Source: Delphinus delphis (Eukaryota > Chordata > Mammalia > Artiodactyla > Delphinidae). From it: DNA of 64,000 bases. Location: assembly GCF_949987515.2 (NCBI RefSeq), contig NC_082690.1, positions 106,948,400-107,012,399 of the forward strand. The letters run 5' to 3'. The notes under the pieces are model-generated. The model was not told the origin of the DNA. It searched no databases and was given only the letters and a program-made list of their open reading frames with translations. The position numbers and the translations under genes are program-made. Of the stretch, positions 23,836-36,055 are shown one piece after another (the first letter of the stretch is position 1; each line of letters opens with the position of its first letter).

Positions 23836-24112
23836 TCTTTCTTAAAGATAAGATTAAATTTATGCTAATGCAAGTCTTACCACACCACCTGGCATTAGTA
23901 CCCTTTCCTGGGAAGCCAAGCCGTCCCCAAATGTCTCGCCCACTGTTTTTTTGGTGTCTCATTACGTGTGATGATGAAAATTGGACCTTCCGTACCCCAC
24001 CCACTCTGGGCTTCACAACCCCCTTGGTTCTGGAGAAACATGACCTGGTCATAGCAAGTCTTTTTTCCCCCCCCTTCTTTTGGTAACTTTTTTTTTTAGA
24101 GACAGAGGTTAT

Positions 24113-24480
24113 TTTTTTAAATTAATTTTTATTGGAGTTCAGTTGCTTTACAATGTTGTGTTAGTTTCTACTGTACAGCAAAGTGAATCAGCTCTACGTA
24201 TACATATATCCCCTCTTTTTTGGATTTCCTTCCCATTTAGGTCACCACAGAGCACTGAGTAGAGTTCCCTGTGCTATGCAGTAGGTTCTCATTAGTTATC
24301 TATTTTATGCATAGTATCAATAGTGTATATATGTCAATCCCCATCTCCCAATTCATCCCATTCCCCCTTTCCCGCCGATACCTATACAGCTGTTCTCTAC
24401 GTCTGTGTCTCTACTTCTGCTTTGCAAATAAATTCATCTGTATCATTTTTCTAGATTCCACATAGAAGCAATATTATATG
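24113..24480 (-). mobile_element. LINE-1 3'UTR fragment, antisense
   Basis: T-rich start then TTTTATTGGAGTTCAGTTGC, GTCACCACAGAGCACTGAG and CCTGTGCTATGCAGTAGG. This is the same type of L1 3'UTR as at 46588 and 48846, but more diverged and without an ORF2 part. Confidence 0.85.
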
Positions 24481-27199
24481 ATATCTGGGTAAAGTTTTGA
24501 TGAGTCAAAGTCAAACCACCACCAATAACTATATTCAACAGGACACGGGTGGGGGGAGGTCCTGACGCTGACCTCGGGGCTTCCCCATCCCTCTTCTCTG
24601 AGATACAGGTCTTTACGTTTCCAGGGCATCTTGCTCTCTCTTTATTTCCCTCATTCTCCTGTTTAGTTCCTTTTTCTTCCCCTCTTTTCTTCGTTCCTCT
24701 TTCTTCTGTACTAGAAGTCTTCGCGCTTTGGAAGTGGATGGGCACGTGCAGGCGGGGGCCACTTTCCCAGCACAGAGGCTGTTCCCACAATGGGTACGTG
24801 GCAGCTTTATGGCTTGTTGAGGGAAGGAGGCTTATGAACTGCCAGGCAGAGCCCTTCCTGCTCCCGAGATCATGCTGGGGTGGCTGGACCCCCAGCCTGC
24901 AGGGTAGATTGGAGCCAGGGTTAGGGTCTCACAGCCTGTGCCCGAGGGGCAGAAGCATGGCCACCTCTCGGGCACCATCCGTCCATCTGTCTGTCCATCT
25001 GTCGAGAAGAGCACCACGTGTCTCCTTCACCCCCGCCCCCCAGGGCTGGTTCTCTGGCCTCAGCCTCGCAGACAAGAAGGAGCACTTCCCCAAGGCCAGA
25101 CGAATATCTGAGAAACAGGTTCAGTCCCCCACGCGCCCTTTGCTGTGGCTTCACAACTTTTTCTCCTTTGTTCTTGGCTCTGCTTCTGCTCTGGAGAGAT
25201 TTTTCAGACGGAAGCCTGGGACTGAAGTGAGCTTTAAAATTGCCCTCAGGGATCAGACAGATGCTGGCCCCTCCCTGGTTGTGCTGGCCTCCAAAATCAA
25301 GTCAGCAGGCAGTGAAGGGCTGGGTCAGTCCAGGCCAGACCAACAGGAAGTAAAGGCGTTCCCTGCCCCCCTTCTCCCAAACCTCTTCCTTCTCCCCTTT
25401 CCCTTTGCCTGGGAAGTTTTTTCCCTCTCTCCACGTCCCCCATCCCCAGATGTCCGTGGACTTGATGCTTGTTGCCCTGTTCACCTATTAAAAGTACGTG
25501 GGAGAAAACAGTCATTTACACCTTAGTATGAATTAGATCAGTAGTTTGCCTGTTCTCATGAGATTCGCTGTCTCAGTCAATGAAGAGCTTAGGGCCACAA
25601 TAGAGACATTTGGGGCAGTTCCAGGAGAACAGGAGTTAAGGACGGAGGGGGATGTGACCCAGGAGAGCCTCTGCAGAGCCCTGCACTCACACACTGAGCT
25701 GCCAACACTGAGTCCTCACTTAGCTTGCATGAGTCCATGTTCCAGAACAAAGGATTTTGAAAATACACGGTTGAGAGTGATTCATGGCGTTCCCGGGGAC
25801 AGGGAGTAGAGAAAACTGTGGTTGCTCGTCCGAGCAAGGAGGACACACAGGGAGCTTTGTGGCACGGCTGACTCTGAGTTTTAGATGTTGTTCTCGTGAT
25901 GGGGTAATTCTGCAGGTGGCCCAAGCCTGGAAGCAGGGCTGGCTTTTTGGAGCAGGTTCCCTCAGAGCTGCCCCAGGGGCAGTCAGCTGCCCTCAGAGGC
26001 AGTGAAGCCTCCATCCCAGGGCTTGAGAGCTCCTGGGTTCAGCCGTCACCAGAGGAGGGCTTGCACGTTGTCAAGGGGCGGCACCGGATCAGAGGCTCCG
26101 GGGTCCTCGGCTAAAATGCACATCCTGGGTCCCCACACTCGGCCCAACCCTGGCACCACCCTTCCATCTGCTGAGCCTAGGAGCTCGGACCGCACCCCTC
26201 TACTCCTGCGCCCCTCCCCCACCCAGAGGGCCCGAGGCCCTGCAGCCCAACCGCCCCGCCTCTGCTCTGACCAGGTCCGCCACCAGCCTCGGCAGCCTCC
26301 ACGCTCGTGCCCCTCACTCAACGCTCATCCCAGCTCAGGGCCCTGCCTGGCTGCAGCCTCCATCTGGAATGTTCCTCCCTGGGCTGCCTCCCTAACTTGT
26401 CCAAGGTCACCCGGCAGGCACGCAGGTCCCTGGAGGGAAGAAGCCTATGCCATGTGTCCTCTGGGACAATCCCTTCCGCGAGCCTTTGTGAGCACGTACT
26501 GTGTGTCGGGGCCGAAGCACGTGACACCTTCCTCTCATTGGGATTCGGTGTGGGTGGATGTGCGGAGGCAGCCTGACTTCGGCCTTCACCTGGTAACGGC
26601 ACAGCAGACGCGTCTGCTGTCCCGTGGAATTTTAATTACTTCCAGGTGCGGGGATGCAGCCAGCCCGTCATCGTGACGTTCCACTCCGCCGTGGACACTG
26701 GATGAAGGGGCCCCCGAGGCACAGCCTCACTACGGTCCAGAGGGAGAAGGCGCCAGCACCCCCAGACCAGCTCAGCCCGGCTTGGTCCCTTCTCCTGCCC
26801 CCCTCAACTCCCCCCTGCAGGGGAGCCCTCGCTCTTGACAAGGAAGCACCAGTGCACATCCTTAGAAATCCTTCTATTTGCATAGACACAGAGTCTGGTT
26901 GTCAAAGTCTTCCCAAGGTCTCTGTCTCCCGAGTGGCTATGAATGCCCCTTTCACGGAGAGGCCACCGTGGCCGCCCATCAAAAATCAGCCAGCCCACTC
27001 TCTGGGGGCGTCCCCCTCCCCTCTACGCTGCGCCGGCAACCTTGTAACTTCACAGGGACAGGGCAGCAGCGCTACGGGGGAAACTGATGGATGAATCGGC
27101 AGTCCCTCACCCTTCGCCACTGTCCTCCCCTCCAGACCCTACCATGTCCCCTACCAGAGCCCTGGCGCCCTCGCCCGCAGGCCTTTCCCCTGCCTGGAG
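24481..27199. other. Intergenic, GC-rich, with long unassigned open frame
   Basis: An open frame of 325 codons (24549-25526, +) starts just after an L1 fragment. Its product is rich in Ser/Pro/Leu/Phe with no domain I recognise. It may be chance in this GC-rich stretch. The rest (25530-27200) shows only L2-like scraps. Confidence 0.4.
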
Positions 27200-27450
27200 C
27201 GGCTGTCCTCTCTTCTTCATCCTCCTGGCTCCCGGTCACCCTTGAGGGCTCGGCTGAAAGCCACTCGCTCTGGAGAACCTTCCAGGACCTACCGTGATCT
27301 TTCTTTCTCAGGCCTCTCCCTGGGTTTTCTGACTTTCCCCGGCAATGTAAGCGCCGGGCGGGCAGGTCTGTCTTTCCGTTTGTGTCTGGGGCTCACAGCT
27401 CTGTGGCTGTACACAGTAGGACCTTAGTAAACTCGCTGATTGCCCAGGGG
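27200..27450 (-). repeat. L2-like LINE remnant
   Basis: GCGGCTGTCCTCTCTTCTT, GAGGGCTCGGCTGAAAGCCA and GCTGTACACAGTAGGACCTT, typical of antisense L2. Confidence 0.55.
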
Positions 27451-27797
27451 AAGGGGAGGCACCCAGATGTCTGGCGAGCCCAGTCCTGCATTTCCCTCCT
27501 GCAGCTCAGAGGTCTGATGAGGGCTGGTCACTTGGCTCCTGTGGCGGCTGGACCAGTGGCCCCAGGACTCTCGGCCCCGGCGGCCTGAAAATGTTAAGAC
27601 GTTAGCTCCACCCTCCAGGGTCCTGGGGAGAACCCCTCGGTGAAGATCCCACACCTCCTTTGGCCAAGAGGCAGCTCAGGGGTTGGTTGAGTCAGATTAA
27701 AATTGCCCCCTCGTAACAGTGCTTGCTCTGCGCGGCGCTGGAGTCCGCGGACACTGGCGACGCACGCGTTGTTCACTCATTCGTGCTTTCGTTAAAT

Positions 27798-27876
27798 ATT
27801 GGGTGGCCAAAAAGTCCATTCGGGTTTTTCCGAAACACATGGAAAAACGCGAATGAACTTTTTGGCCAGTCTAATA
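27798..27876. mobile_element. Mariner-type MITE hairpin with TA target site
   Basis: Two long inverted arms: TTGGGTGGCCAAAAAGTCC at the left, and at the right AACTTTTTGGCCAGTCTAA, whose complement begins TTAGACTGGCCAAAAAGTT. They nearly touch through a loop around CGAAACACATGG, so the whole 79 bp folds on itself. TA dinucleotides flank it. It resembles the ends of the mariner elements common in cetartiodactyls. Confidence 0.8.
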
Positions 27877-27883
27877 TTTTTTT

Positions 27884-27995
27884 GCCACCTGCTGTGTGCT
27901 TTGCTAGGTGCTGAGAATACAGCCGAGAGAGACAGACAAGGGCCCTGCTTTCCTGGCACAGAGAGAAAGTAAACAGTCGGGTAACAAGTGTTGCT
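27884..27995 (+). repeat. L2-like LINE remnant
   Basis: TGCTGTGTGCTTTGCTAGG, TGCTGAGAATACAGCCGAGA and GACAAGGGCCCTGCTTTCC, sense L2 3' region directly beside the MITE. Confidence 0.68.
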
Positions 27996-29069
27996 TGGAA
28001 GCAAAGCCGGGGCGTGGGGCAGTGGGGGGGGAACAGGGAAGGCCTAGGCGATGCCTGAGCAGGAACCCCAGGGAGAAAGTTAACTCCTGTGAAGCCATTA
28101 ACAAGTGTCTGGCCATGGAGAGGGGATCCCGGCCCTCATTCAAGGGAAAACAGTCCCCTGCTGGGGTCCCCAAAGTCAACAGGCCATGACAGGAGGAGGA
28201 AGGGTCCCTGCCACCTGGCCCCTCCCTCGCCAGCTGTTCCCAAATGTCATTGGCGCCGCAGAGGCCCGCTAGATCCATGCCGGGGCCGCAGCCAACAGCG
28301 ATGTGCCCGTGTGCTTTCTCAGGCTGGAGGGCCAGGCTGGCTCGGTCCCCCCCGGATAGCAGGGCACCTCCCCAACACACTCTGCCTTACGAAACGATTG
28401 ACATGCATCTGCTCACACAGGCCGGGATCCACCTCGGGGCACCATGTTTCTCCCTTGTTTTCCTTTTGGGAGGAACTGGGGGCACCGACATCCTCCCTGA
28501 CAAAGGACAGGATGCGCATTCTCTTCTGAAAGGGGCTGGAAGGAGCCGGGTGTGAGTTCTACAGGGAGGTGAGGAGTCTGGGGCTGAGGTCAGAGGTCAG
28601 CCTCTTGCCAAATGGGGCAGAAAGCAGGAAGGAAGGGGGGATGGTTACGAAGATCTCAAGGCGCTTGCCCTGAGAATCGAGTTGTAGAATAAAACATGAA
28701 TTAACTGAAAATTTCTCCTCCAAGGGATTCTCTTGCCACGTAGGGGTGGATAGAAGGGGCAGGAAAAAAAAAAAAAGACATTTGGTTTTCCAGAAAGCCT
28801 GATTTCAGATGTAATAATTCTCACACAAGAAGCAGGGAAGGTGGCTCTCAGGCACTGCTTTTGGAAGGGATGGCGTTCGGTGCAGGGGCGCGGGCACCAC
28901 ACAGGGGGCGGCCCTGGGCCCTCCAGCATCTGCAGGATCACAGATTGTGGAGGATCTGGGCCGTGGTCGGGGTGGGCTTCTGGGGGGATTCCAGGACCAC
29001 AAATTGTATAAGCGTGAAGGAGGAGGTCACATACTTTGGGCCCATTTTTAACCATTTAGGGATCAGGTG

Positions 29070-29072
<3 letters not shown>
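27996..29072. other. Intergenic, no gene recognised
   Basis: GC-rich unique sequence up to the TG repeat. Open frames of up to 158 codons on both strands lack recognisable domains. Confidence 0.5.

Positions 29073-29115
<43 letters not shown>
29073..29115 (+). repeat. (TG)n microsatellite
   Basis: About 21 uninterrupted TG units, likely polymorphic. Confidence 0.95.
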
Positions 29116-29119
<4 letters not shown>

Positions 29120-29579
29120 ACTAACTCTACAGGACATGCACTTTGGGGTTTCGTCTCCATAAGCAGAGGGATGGAAGGGGCTGAGTTAATTCCTTGTGGG
29201 TTACTAACGCATTCCCAAAGTCAGACGCCGTCCTGGCTTGCAGAGACTCCTCTCTCTCTCACCCTCTCCCCTCCTCCCCACATTTTACCTCTTACGAGAA
29301 AACGCTTTGGGGCCCAAACTCACTGAATCATCGGCTCAATTCTGTACCTTTGTCCTCGGCTCGGTGGCTTACTTCTGGTGTCATTTTCAGGCACAGAAAT
29401 CTGGAGTCACTGAATGAATCATGACAAAATAGCCTGGAGCTGACAGTCTAGCCAAGGGAGGGGGTGGGACAGACAAGAAACGAGACAATGAAGGGAATTA
29501 TGCAGTGGATGAGGGGTGGGGTGACATCTGCACAGAAAAACAGAGATGGATGGACAAGGTGTGGGGGGAGGTAACAAAA

Positions 29580-29788
29580 GAGTGAGTGGATGAGCGAATG
29601 AATGAATGAATGTGTGAGTGAATGAATAAGTAAATGAATGAATGAATGAGTGAATGATTGAGTGGGTAAATCATGGGTGAATGAATGAATGATGGGTGAG
29701 TGAATGAATGAATGAATGTGTGAGTGAATGAATGAGTGAATGACTGAGTGGGTAAATCATGGGTGAGTGAATGAATGACCTCCCCACC
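29580..29788 (+). repeat. (GAAT)n repeat with 86-bp higher-order unit
   Basis: GAATGAATGAATG and GTGAGTGAATG units. The marker AGTGGGTAAATCATGGGTGA occurs at 29661 and again at 29747, showing that an 86-bp block was duplicated. Confidence 0.88.
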
Positions 29789-30204
29789 AGTCCAGGCAGT
29801 ACTATCAGAAGAGCCAGGGGCTAAGAGTCCTCCAAGCAGGCAGCTGGGTAAGGTGCCCCACCCCATGCACTTGGCTGGCATCTCAGGCAGCCTCCACTCC
29901 CGTGCTCCACGGTGGGGCAGACAGCCCACGTTTGCTGAACCTAACACTTAGCACAGGGACGCTTGGAGGATGCCCTCAGGTGGACCAGGTCTCCAAATAG
30001 AGAGCTCTCTCACCTCCTCCACTCAAAAGCCTCTGTGACCAGCTGTGTAATCATATAAGCTTTGTAATTAAAGACTAAACTTTGTCAAAATATTTTAGGA
30101 ACGTGTCTCCAATTGGCCCTAAGCAAAGGTGGTTTTCTCTAAATTGGTGCTGTACAGATAAAAATCCGATCAACTGGCCATTTTCCCTCAAACAGTAAAA
30201 AGGG

Positions 30205-30233
30205 TACCATGTAACCCTGCAGGTTACATGGTA
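30205..30233. repeat. Perfect inverted repeat, 12-bp arms
   Basis: TACCATGTAACC, spacer CTGCA, GGTTACATGGTA. The arms are exact complements. Confidence 0.9.
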
Positions 30234-32267
30234 TGTCAGAGTTTTTAATAATAGTTTCCCTTTTCCTGGTGATAAAACTAATTTGTGTTCACTGCAGAAA
30301 TCTTAGAAGACACAGAGAAGTGTAAAGCAGAAAAGAAAGGCCATCCAATAGAGTTTTCCTACATAATAAGAGACGGCTTTGTAGCTAACCTGTTCAGTAC
30401 CTTGCCCCTGACCACAGGCAGCTCTGATCCTTGAAATAGGGCTTGTCTGAATTAAGATGTGCTGTGTACGTATAAAATACACATTAGATTTCAAATTGTT
30501 ATAGGGTAAAAGAATGTCAACTAGCTCATCGATAATTTTTTTATTGATCACGTGTTGAAAAGATAACATTTTATAGAATAAGTTACACAAAATACTTTAT
30601 CAATTTCCCTTGATGAGTTTTATTCTTGTTATGTGGCTATTTCAGCATCGCAAATTACCAGCGGCTCACATCACGTTCCTATTGGACCGTGCTGTTGTGT
30701 AGGGCCCAAGAACCCACTCCTTTAGTACACCAGGAAGCTCCGCTGGAGGATGAGGTCCGAGGTCCCAAACCTGGAGGAGGTTCGTAGCTCTGACTCCCAG
30801 CACCGGGGCAGGGAGAGCTGGTGCCTTGCTGGTGAGGCTTCTGGTTCATCAGCTCATTCACGCCTCCCAAAAACGTTGGCTCATTGCTTTGGGCTGGGTG
30901 TCCAGCCAGCCAGGCCCCAGAACATAGGATGCAGTGAGCTTGTACCTGCAGTGAGCTTGGCCGCAGGACGGAGACCCAGGACCTAGCAGAGGCCTGACGC
31001 AAAACAGAAGCTCTGCGCTGAATCGTACACACATGAACGTACAACCGCATGAACAGCAAGGTTTCCAGGGAAAGGCCATCCGTGGCCTCACCAAACCCAG
31101 AAGGTCTTTGACTCCAGCCCTGGGGTCTCACAGGAAAGCATCAGGGTCTTCCCATAAAGATACCAAAGCCTGGTCCTCTGTCCAAGGATTTCTGGGTTTG
31201 CTTGATCTTTGGGGGAGCTGTGTGTGGTCACACAGAGTGGGCCAAGAGGATCAGCTCCGGAGCGAGACCCAGGTCACCGACCTAGGCTGTGACGTCAGGG
31301 TCCAGCCTCCCGCGAGATGGGTCTTTAGGGAAATTAAGGGCTGTGTGTGGCCACTGACCCCAGGACAGCAATAATGCACGTGTGATGCGCTCCAAAACAC
31401 ACGCATGCGTGCACGGGCAGGATGCAGGCGGTTGGGCTGTGCGGGTGAGAGCGTTGCTCCTGTTCACACATTTCAACGGCACGGGGCAGCTCCATCCCAG
31501 CTCCGCAGCCTGGGGGCCTCACGCCACCTTCAGCCTGGAGCACCTGGCTCTTATCTCTCAGCAGCTCCATGATCTGGAAGGCTCTGCCTGGTGGGGTGTG
31601 AGCCCGGATGAAGGCGATCTGTGCGTGGGACTTGGAAATCCTTTGTTCTCTTGGGGAGGGCTGATGAAAGCAAGGCAGGCTGAAGCTCCGCTATTCTTTC
31701 AAGACCCAAGAAGAAGCGTTAGACCCCTGGGCGGGGCTTTCATTTTGAGAAGCGGGCAGCCAGCACGCCGCGATCGGACTCCCCACCCTCTGCTGGGCAG
31801 GGTGGTCCAGAGGCTGTCTCGGCTGCATCCTGCATCCCATCCCCGGTGGGCAGGATTTCTGGTGCCCAAGTGTCTGTCGTCATGGGAATTAATATCATGA
31901 TGCCTGTAGGGTCGCTGGGGAGGAGGGAGCAGCCATTGGAGACTCAGTCTGGACTTCTCCCCAAACCTCCAAAGAAAGGACCTTGGCGGGGGGTGGAGGG
32001 GTGACATCTGTGTGAATCCCCTTGCAAATGGCTGTAATCACTATAAGAATTCAAGTTACTATTTGTAGAGAGCTTAGCACAGTGCTGGACAGTGGTAAAC
32101 ACTGCCCCACTGCTTGTTAAATAAATAAACATAAACAGGGAAATCTATATTGTGCCAAAGATGGGACGGAGGGGGGGTTAAGAGTGGAGAAATAAAGTAG
32201 GAGGAGACGTGAGGAAGCTGGAGCAGAAATGGGCCTGAGTGCCTGCTTGGAGCCAGCAGAACAGAGA

Positions 32268-32288
32268 TGAGTCAGGCCGACTGACTCA
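32268..32288. promoter_or_regulatory. Paired AP-1 motifs in inverted orientation
   Basis: TGAGTCA at 32268-32274 and TGACTCA at 32282-32288 are both consensus AP-1 sites, separated by 7 bp, 4.4 kb upstream of ANO1 exon 1. Function not shown by sequence alone. Confidence 0.4.
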
Positions 32289-33166
32289 GGCCAGAAAGGC
32301 TTCCAGGAGGAGGTGACGGGCTGGGTTCTAACTTACCCTGGGCATGTTTTTAGAGTTCCTAGGAATTCTCAGAAGGCGGGCCTTGGGTTAACAAAACACA
32401 TAAATCATCTGAAAACCCTCTGATGGAAACAACACCCATGGCTGCTGTGGGGGTGGGGGGCGTCCCCCAGACGGAGCTTCATGCTTGGGCTGCTTTCCAG
32501 AACTCTGGGCTGGTAGTTTCCACGCCCAAGGAGTCTCCCATCCAGCTGCAGCTTGCCAGCTTCTGCTCAGAGCTCTGCTATCATTCGAAGGAAGGAAATG
32601 ACAGGGGCCAGTCTCCCACCCACCGTATCTCAGTTATAAATTCTCCAGGCACGTCTTCCCTGGGGATAATTACACCCTGAGTCGCTTTTAGCATGTTAGG
32701 TCATATACCTGTGGGGTGTTCGTTTCTTTCCTACAGGGACTGCCCACCAGATACTCGAAGGGGGCTCAGAGCCAGCGGGGGATGGGTGGCCGTCGGTGCT
32801 CACAATAGCCCTGAGTCATGAGCCGCTCGCTTCTTCCGCGCTCCTCTCCCCACCCAGGCTGCCCGTGAGTCAACAGCGTTTATTTAGCACCTCTGAGTGC
32901 AGAGATCTGTCCTGGGGAGAAGGCTGCCCCATGCAGGGGTGGCCAGAACGAGGGACAGAGCAGCCTGGTGTGTCCTGGGCTGTGCCAGCCCCTCCACCCA
33001 CTGAGAGCAGCCCTGGGGGGGCACCTCTGTATTTTGTAAAAACAAATCATAACTCCCACCTCGTGTATCTCTAATAAAAAGCCAGGTACCTCTCCAGGCC
33101 TCCATTCCCATCCGAGAAATGGGGCTGGTAAGATCAGCCTCCTGGGTCTTCCTTGCAGCCTGGGAA

Positions 33167-33391
33167 CAGGGTTCTCAACAGGGAGGGGTTTTGCCCCCAG
33201 GGGACACCTCACAATGTCTGGTGATGTGCTTGGTTGTCACACGGGGAGGGAGATGGTGCTACTGGCATCTAGTGGGAGGAAGTCAGGGATGCCGCTGAGC
33301 AGCTCACAGGGCACGGGATGGGCACAGGATGGCCCCAGGACAAATTACGATGCAGCGCCAGATGTCGACAGAGCCAAGGTGAGAAGCCCCG
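33167..33391 (+). mobile_element. hAT-like non-autonomous DNA transposon
   Basis: CAGGGTTCTCAACAGGGAG start, ACAATGTCTGGTGATGTGCT, TGCTACTGGCATCTAGTGGG and GAGCCAAGGTGAGAAGCCCC end are characteristic of a mammalian hAT MITE with terminal CAG..TTCTCA. Confidence 0.75.
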
Positions 33392-34844
33392 CCGGACAGC
33401 GCCATATCAGAGACACCCTTGCGGGAATAATCCCTGCCCCGGGCTCACTACGGCCTCATTCTGCTCGCTGTGTGAAGCCTGCTCTCCTGGGGAGGCTCAG
33501 AACGGTGCCACTAAGCAGGAACAGTGCGAGACGTTCTTTCTTTCTCGTGCACAATGCCAAGGAGATGAAACTGACGTTGCAAAGAAAACACCACTGGAAA
33601 GGGCCCCCTCCTGCCACCTACAAAGGAGGCATTCACCCGGGAGCATGCCTGGCCTCCTCTCCTGTGCCCCTTGTCACCCTGTGCTTGCACTCCTGGTGAC
33701 TATTAAAATGTCAGCAGAGACGAAAGTGCTTAATGCTGGGTGACATCACAATGACACGAAAAGGCAACACGGTGGCAGAAAAGGGTGAGCCGTGAGGCCC
33801 AGAACTTCCCATGATAAAGGGTACCACTTAAACTAATGAGACCGATTTTTCCTAATTCATGAGCGGGGAATGAATCCTTCTGGTGAAATCAGTCCCTTTG
33901 GGTTTTTAACGGTGAGAATCACTGAGTCAAAAAGAAGAAAATACAAAAGTAATGCAGCAGTTTATCTAGAGGGTCTGTTTATAAGCAGTTAGCGATTCAG
34001 AGTAGAGACGGAATCCCAGCATGATGGCCCGTGAGACAGGGCAAGGCAGGGAACCCAGCAGGTGAAATCATCACCAGAACAAAAGGGACCCTTTAAAGTC
34101 CTTCTAACTTCAGAGATATCTCAACTAGAAGCGTCCCATTCCTCCTTCCTCATTTGGTGGGAATGTTTTTACTACTTGTTGGTCCCTGGAATCCCAAGAC
34201 CCAGGAACCACCCCCCATGCCCGGCCCAGGCCATAAGTGGCCCGGGGACGGAATTGATCCCAGCTGGCCCATCCTTGCACCTGCTCTGCGCAGAGGCCAC
34301 CCTGCATTTCCCCTCCCCTTGATGAAGCATTTCTACACCGTCCACCTCAGAAGCTTAGGGGAGGGGGCGAGAGGAAGCAGATGCAGGGAGCAGGGCAAAG
34401 CAAGGAACTCGACTGTATGTGGCAAAGAAAGTGATGCTTTACAAGCAAGCAGATGTCTTGAACCTGGCTAAGGCGTGAATCACAGAAACAAGTGCAGAAA
34501 CACAGCTTTGGGGCAAAGCCAGAGGGGGCGCTGTGTCCAGAGGAGGTGGGGAGCTGCCAAGCCTCAAAAACTGTCCCCCACCCTGCAGCCCTCAGAAGGG
34601 CTCAGGCACAAAGCCCCCAGGCCTCCCGGGGTCAGCAGTGAAGTGTCACCCCCAAACGTTTGGAAATGCCAACGTACCCAGAATTGAGGGATTCCATTTT
34701 TCCTCTTTCCTTCATAAATTATATCTCGTAGGCTTCGGCAAGGCCCTTTGCCCCTTGAAAATAAATTTAGAAAGATGGTACATTAGGGTTACACAATCTT
34801 GGTTGTTCACCAACACGGATAAGAGAATGAAGTTACATAATCTT

Positions 34845-34886
34845 CTGTGTGTGTGTGTGTGTGTGTGTCTGTGTGTGTGTCTGTGT
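34845..34886 (+). repeat. (TG)n microsatellite, interrupted
   Basis: TG units with two TCTG interruptions. Confidence 0.92.
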
Positions 34887-35194
34887 CATTCTTCCCAGCC
34901 CTGAAAACTTGAACTTTTAAGAGCAAGGTCTCCCTGGCGTGGCAGAAACTGTGGAGGACTGTTTCCGGCCTTCGGCAGCCTAGCGCACTTCTCCAAACCT
35001 ACTCTAGCTGTCCAAGGTGCAGACAAAGAGTCCTTTAGGGCCACTCAGCTCCCATTGGCAAGGCCAGCCCAAGGATGGAGTAACCTTCTTGCATTTCTCC
35101 AAGTTCAAGAAATTCATGAACTGGAGTCTAAATGGGAGAGAGAAGAAGGTCACGACAATGACAAGATGATAGTTGTAGTAACAGCGGTGGCCAC

Positions 35195-35348
35195 TGCCCA
35201 GCCTCCCCTGTGCCCGGCACTGAGCTGCAGCTTCACACACACCAGATGCTCACGGGAGAAGACGGAGTCCCTGTGAGCCTTAAGGAGCCTCGTCCAGGGC
35301 CACAGGGCTGGAAAGTGCCAGAGCGGGAACCCAACCCCATCCTGTCTG
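35195..35348 (+). repeat. MIR SINE remnant
   Basis: CCCTGTGCCCGGCACTGAG start and GTCCAGGGCCACAGGGCTGG, then AGAGCGGGAACCCAACCCC. Confidence 0.62.
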
Positions 35349-35954
35349 ATCCCAGAATGCATTCTTGGAACCACAGCAGTCTGACGACATCATGGCCTTA
35401 GAAGGCAGCTTTATAATCATTCTTTAGAATCATTTCTGTAGGCCCTGAATGTTCCTCAGTGGCCATTTGACAAGCAATTATTGAGTATCAACTGTATGAA
35501 TCCACTGTAAAATGAGGTGGAGTAAAGAAAGTGCTGTAGTCAAGGTACAGGCAGGTTCTTGGGCCTCAGTGATTGGGTGAGGGGCAGTCCAGGATGACTT
35601 CTTGGAGGAGGTGGCATTTGGCACACACACCTTGAGGAACTAACGGCATGCAGAAGGGCAGAAAAACGGGAGACTTCATTCCCACTGGGCAGGGCTGCTA
35701 GCGTGGCCCCCGAGGGCTAAACCTCAGCATGGTTGCCCCCAGAGACCCGCGTCCCCCTCCTGCAGGGATGGAGGATTAAAAATGTCCTGAGGAGTGCCAA
35801 CTGTGTGCCCGAGCCCTGCTAGTCCTGGGATGAGGCCATCCAAGTCACCGTCCCTCCCTCAGGGAGGCAGCAGAGCATCATGAAGGAGTGCAGGCGACTC
35901 TGCATGCGCTCCCCCGGCCCACACTTCCTTGGCCTCCGAAGTCCCCAGCCCCCT

Positions 35955-36055
35955 CTGCAAAAGGAGGACCAGGGTGTGGGGTTAAATGAGATGTACTGTG
36001 TCCCAGACTCTGCTCGTGCCTGGGCACAGAGTACTAAACATTCCATAAATGGGGG
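35955..36055 (-). repeat. MIR SINE remnant
   Basis: GTGGGGTTAAATGAGATGTA, CTGCTCGTGCCTGGGCACAG and AAACATTCCATAAATG, antisense MIR 5' part. Confidence 0.65.

Larger units (their letters stand above)
29789..33166. other. Intergenic, unique, candidate regulatory motifs
   Basis: No gene. It contains a 12-bp-arm palindrome (30205-30233) and a pair of AP-1 sites (32268-32288). The AT-rich part at 30040-30660 looks like unique non-coding sequence. Confidence 0.45.

Noticed and set aside
29580..29788. Regularly spaced repeat resembling a CRISPR-like array
   Set aside because: It is a GAAT microsatellite with no unique spacers, in a mammalian genome.
29498..29947. 149-codon open frame on - rich in HSFTHSFIHS
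   Set aside because: Translation of the GAAT repeat.
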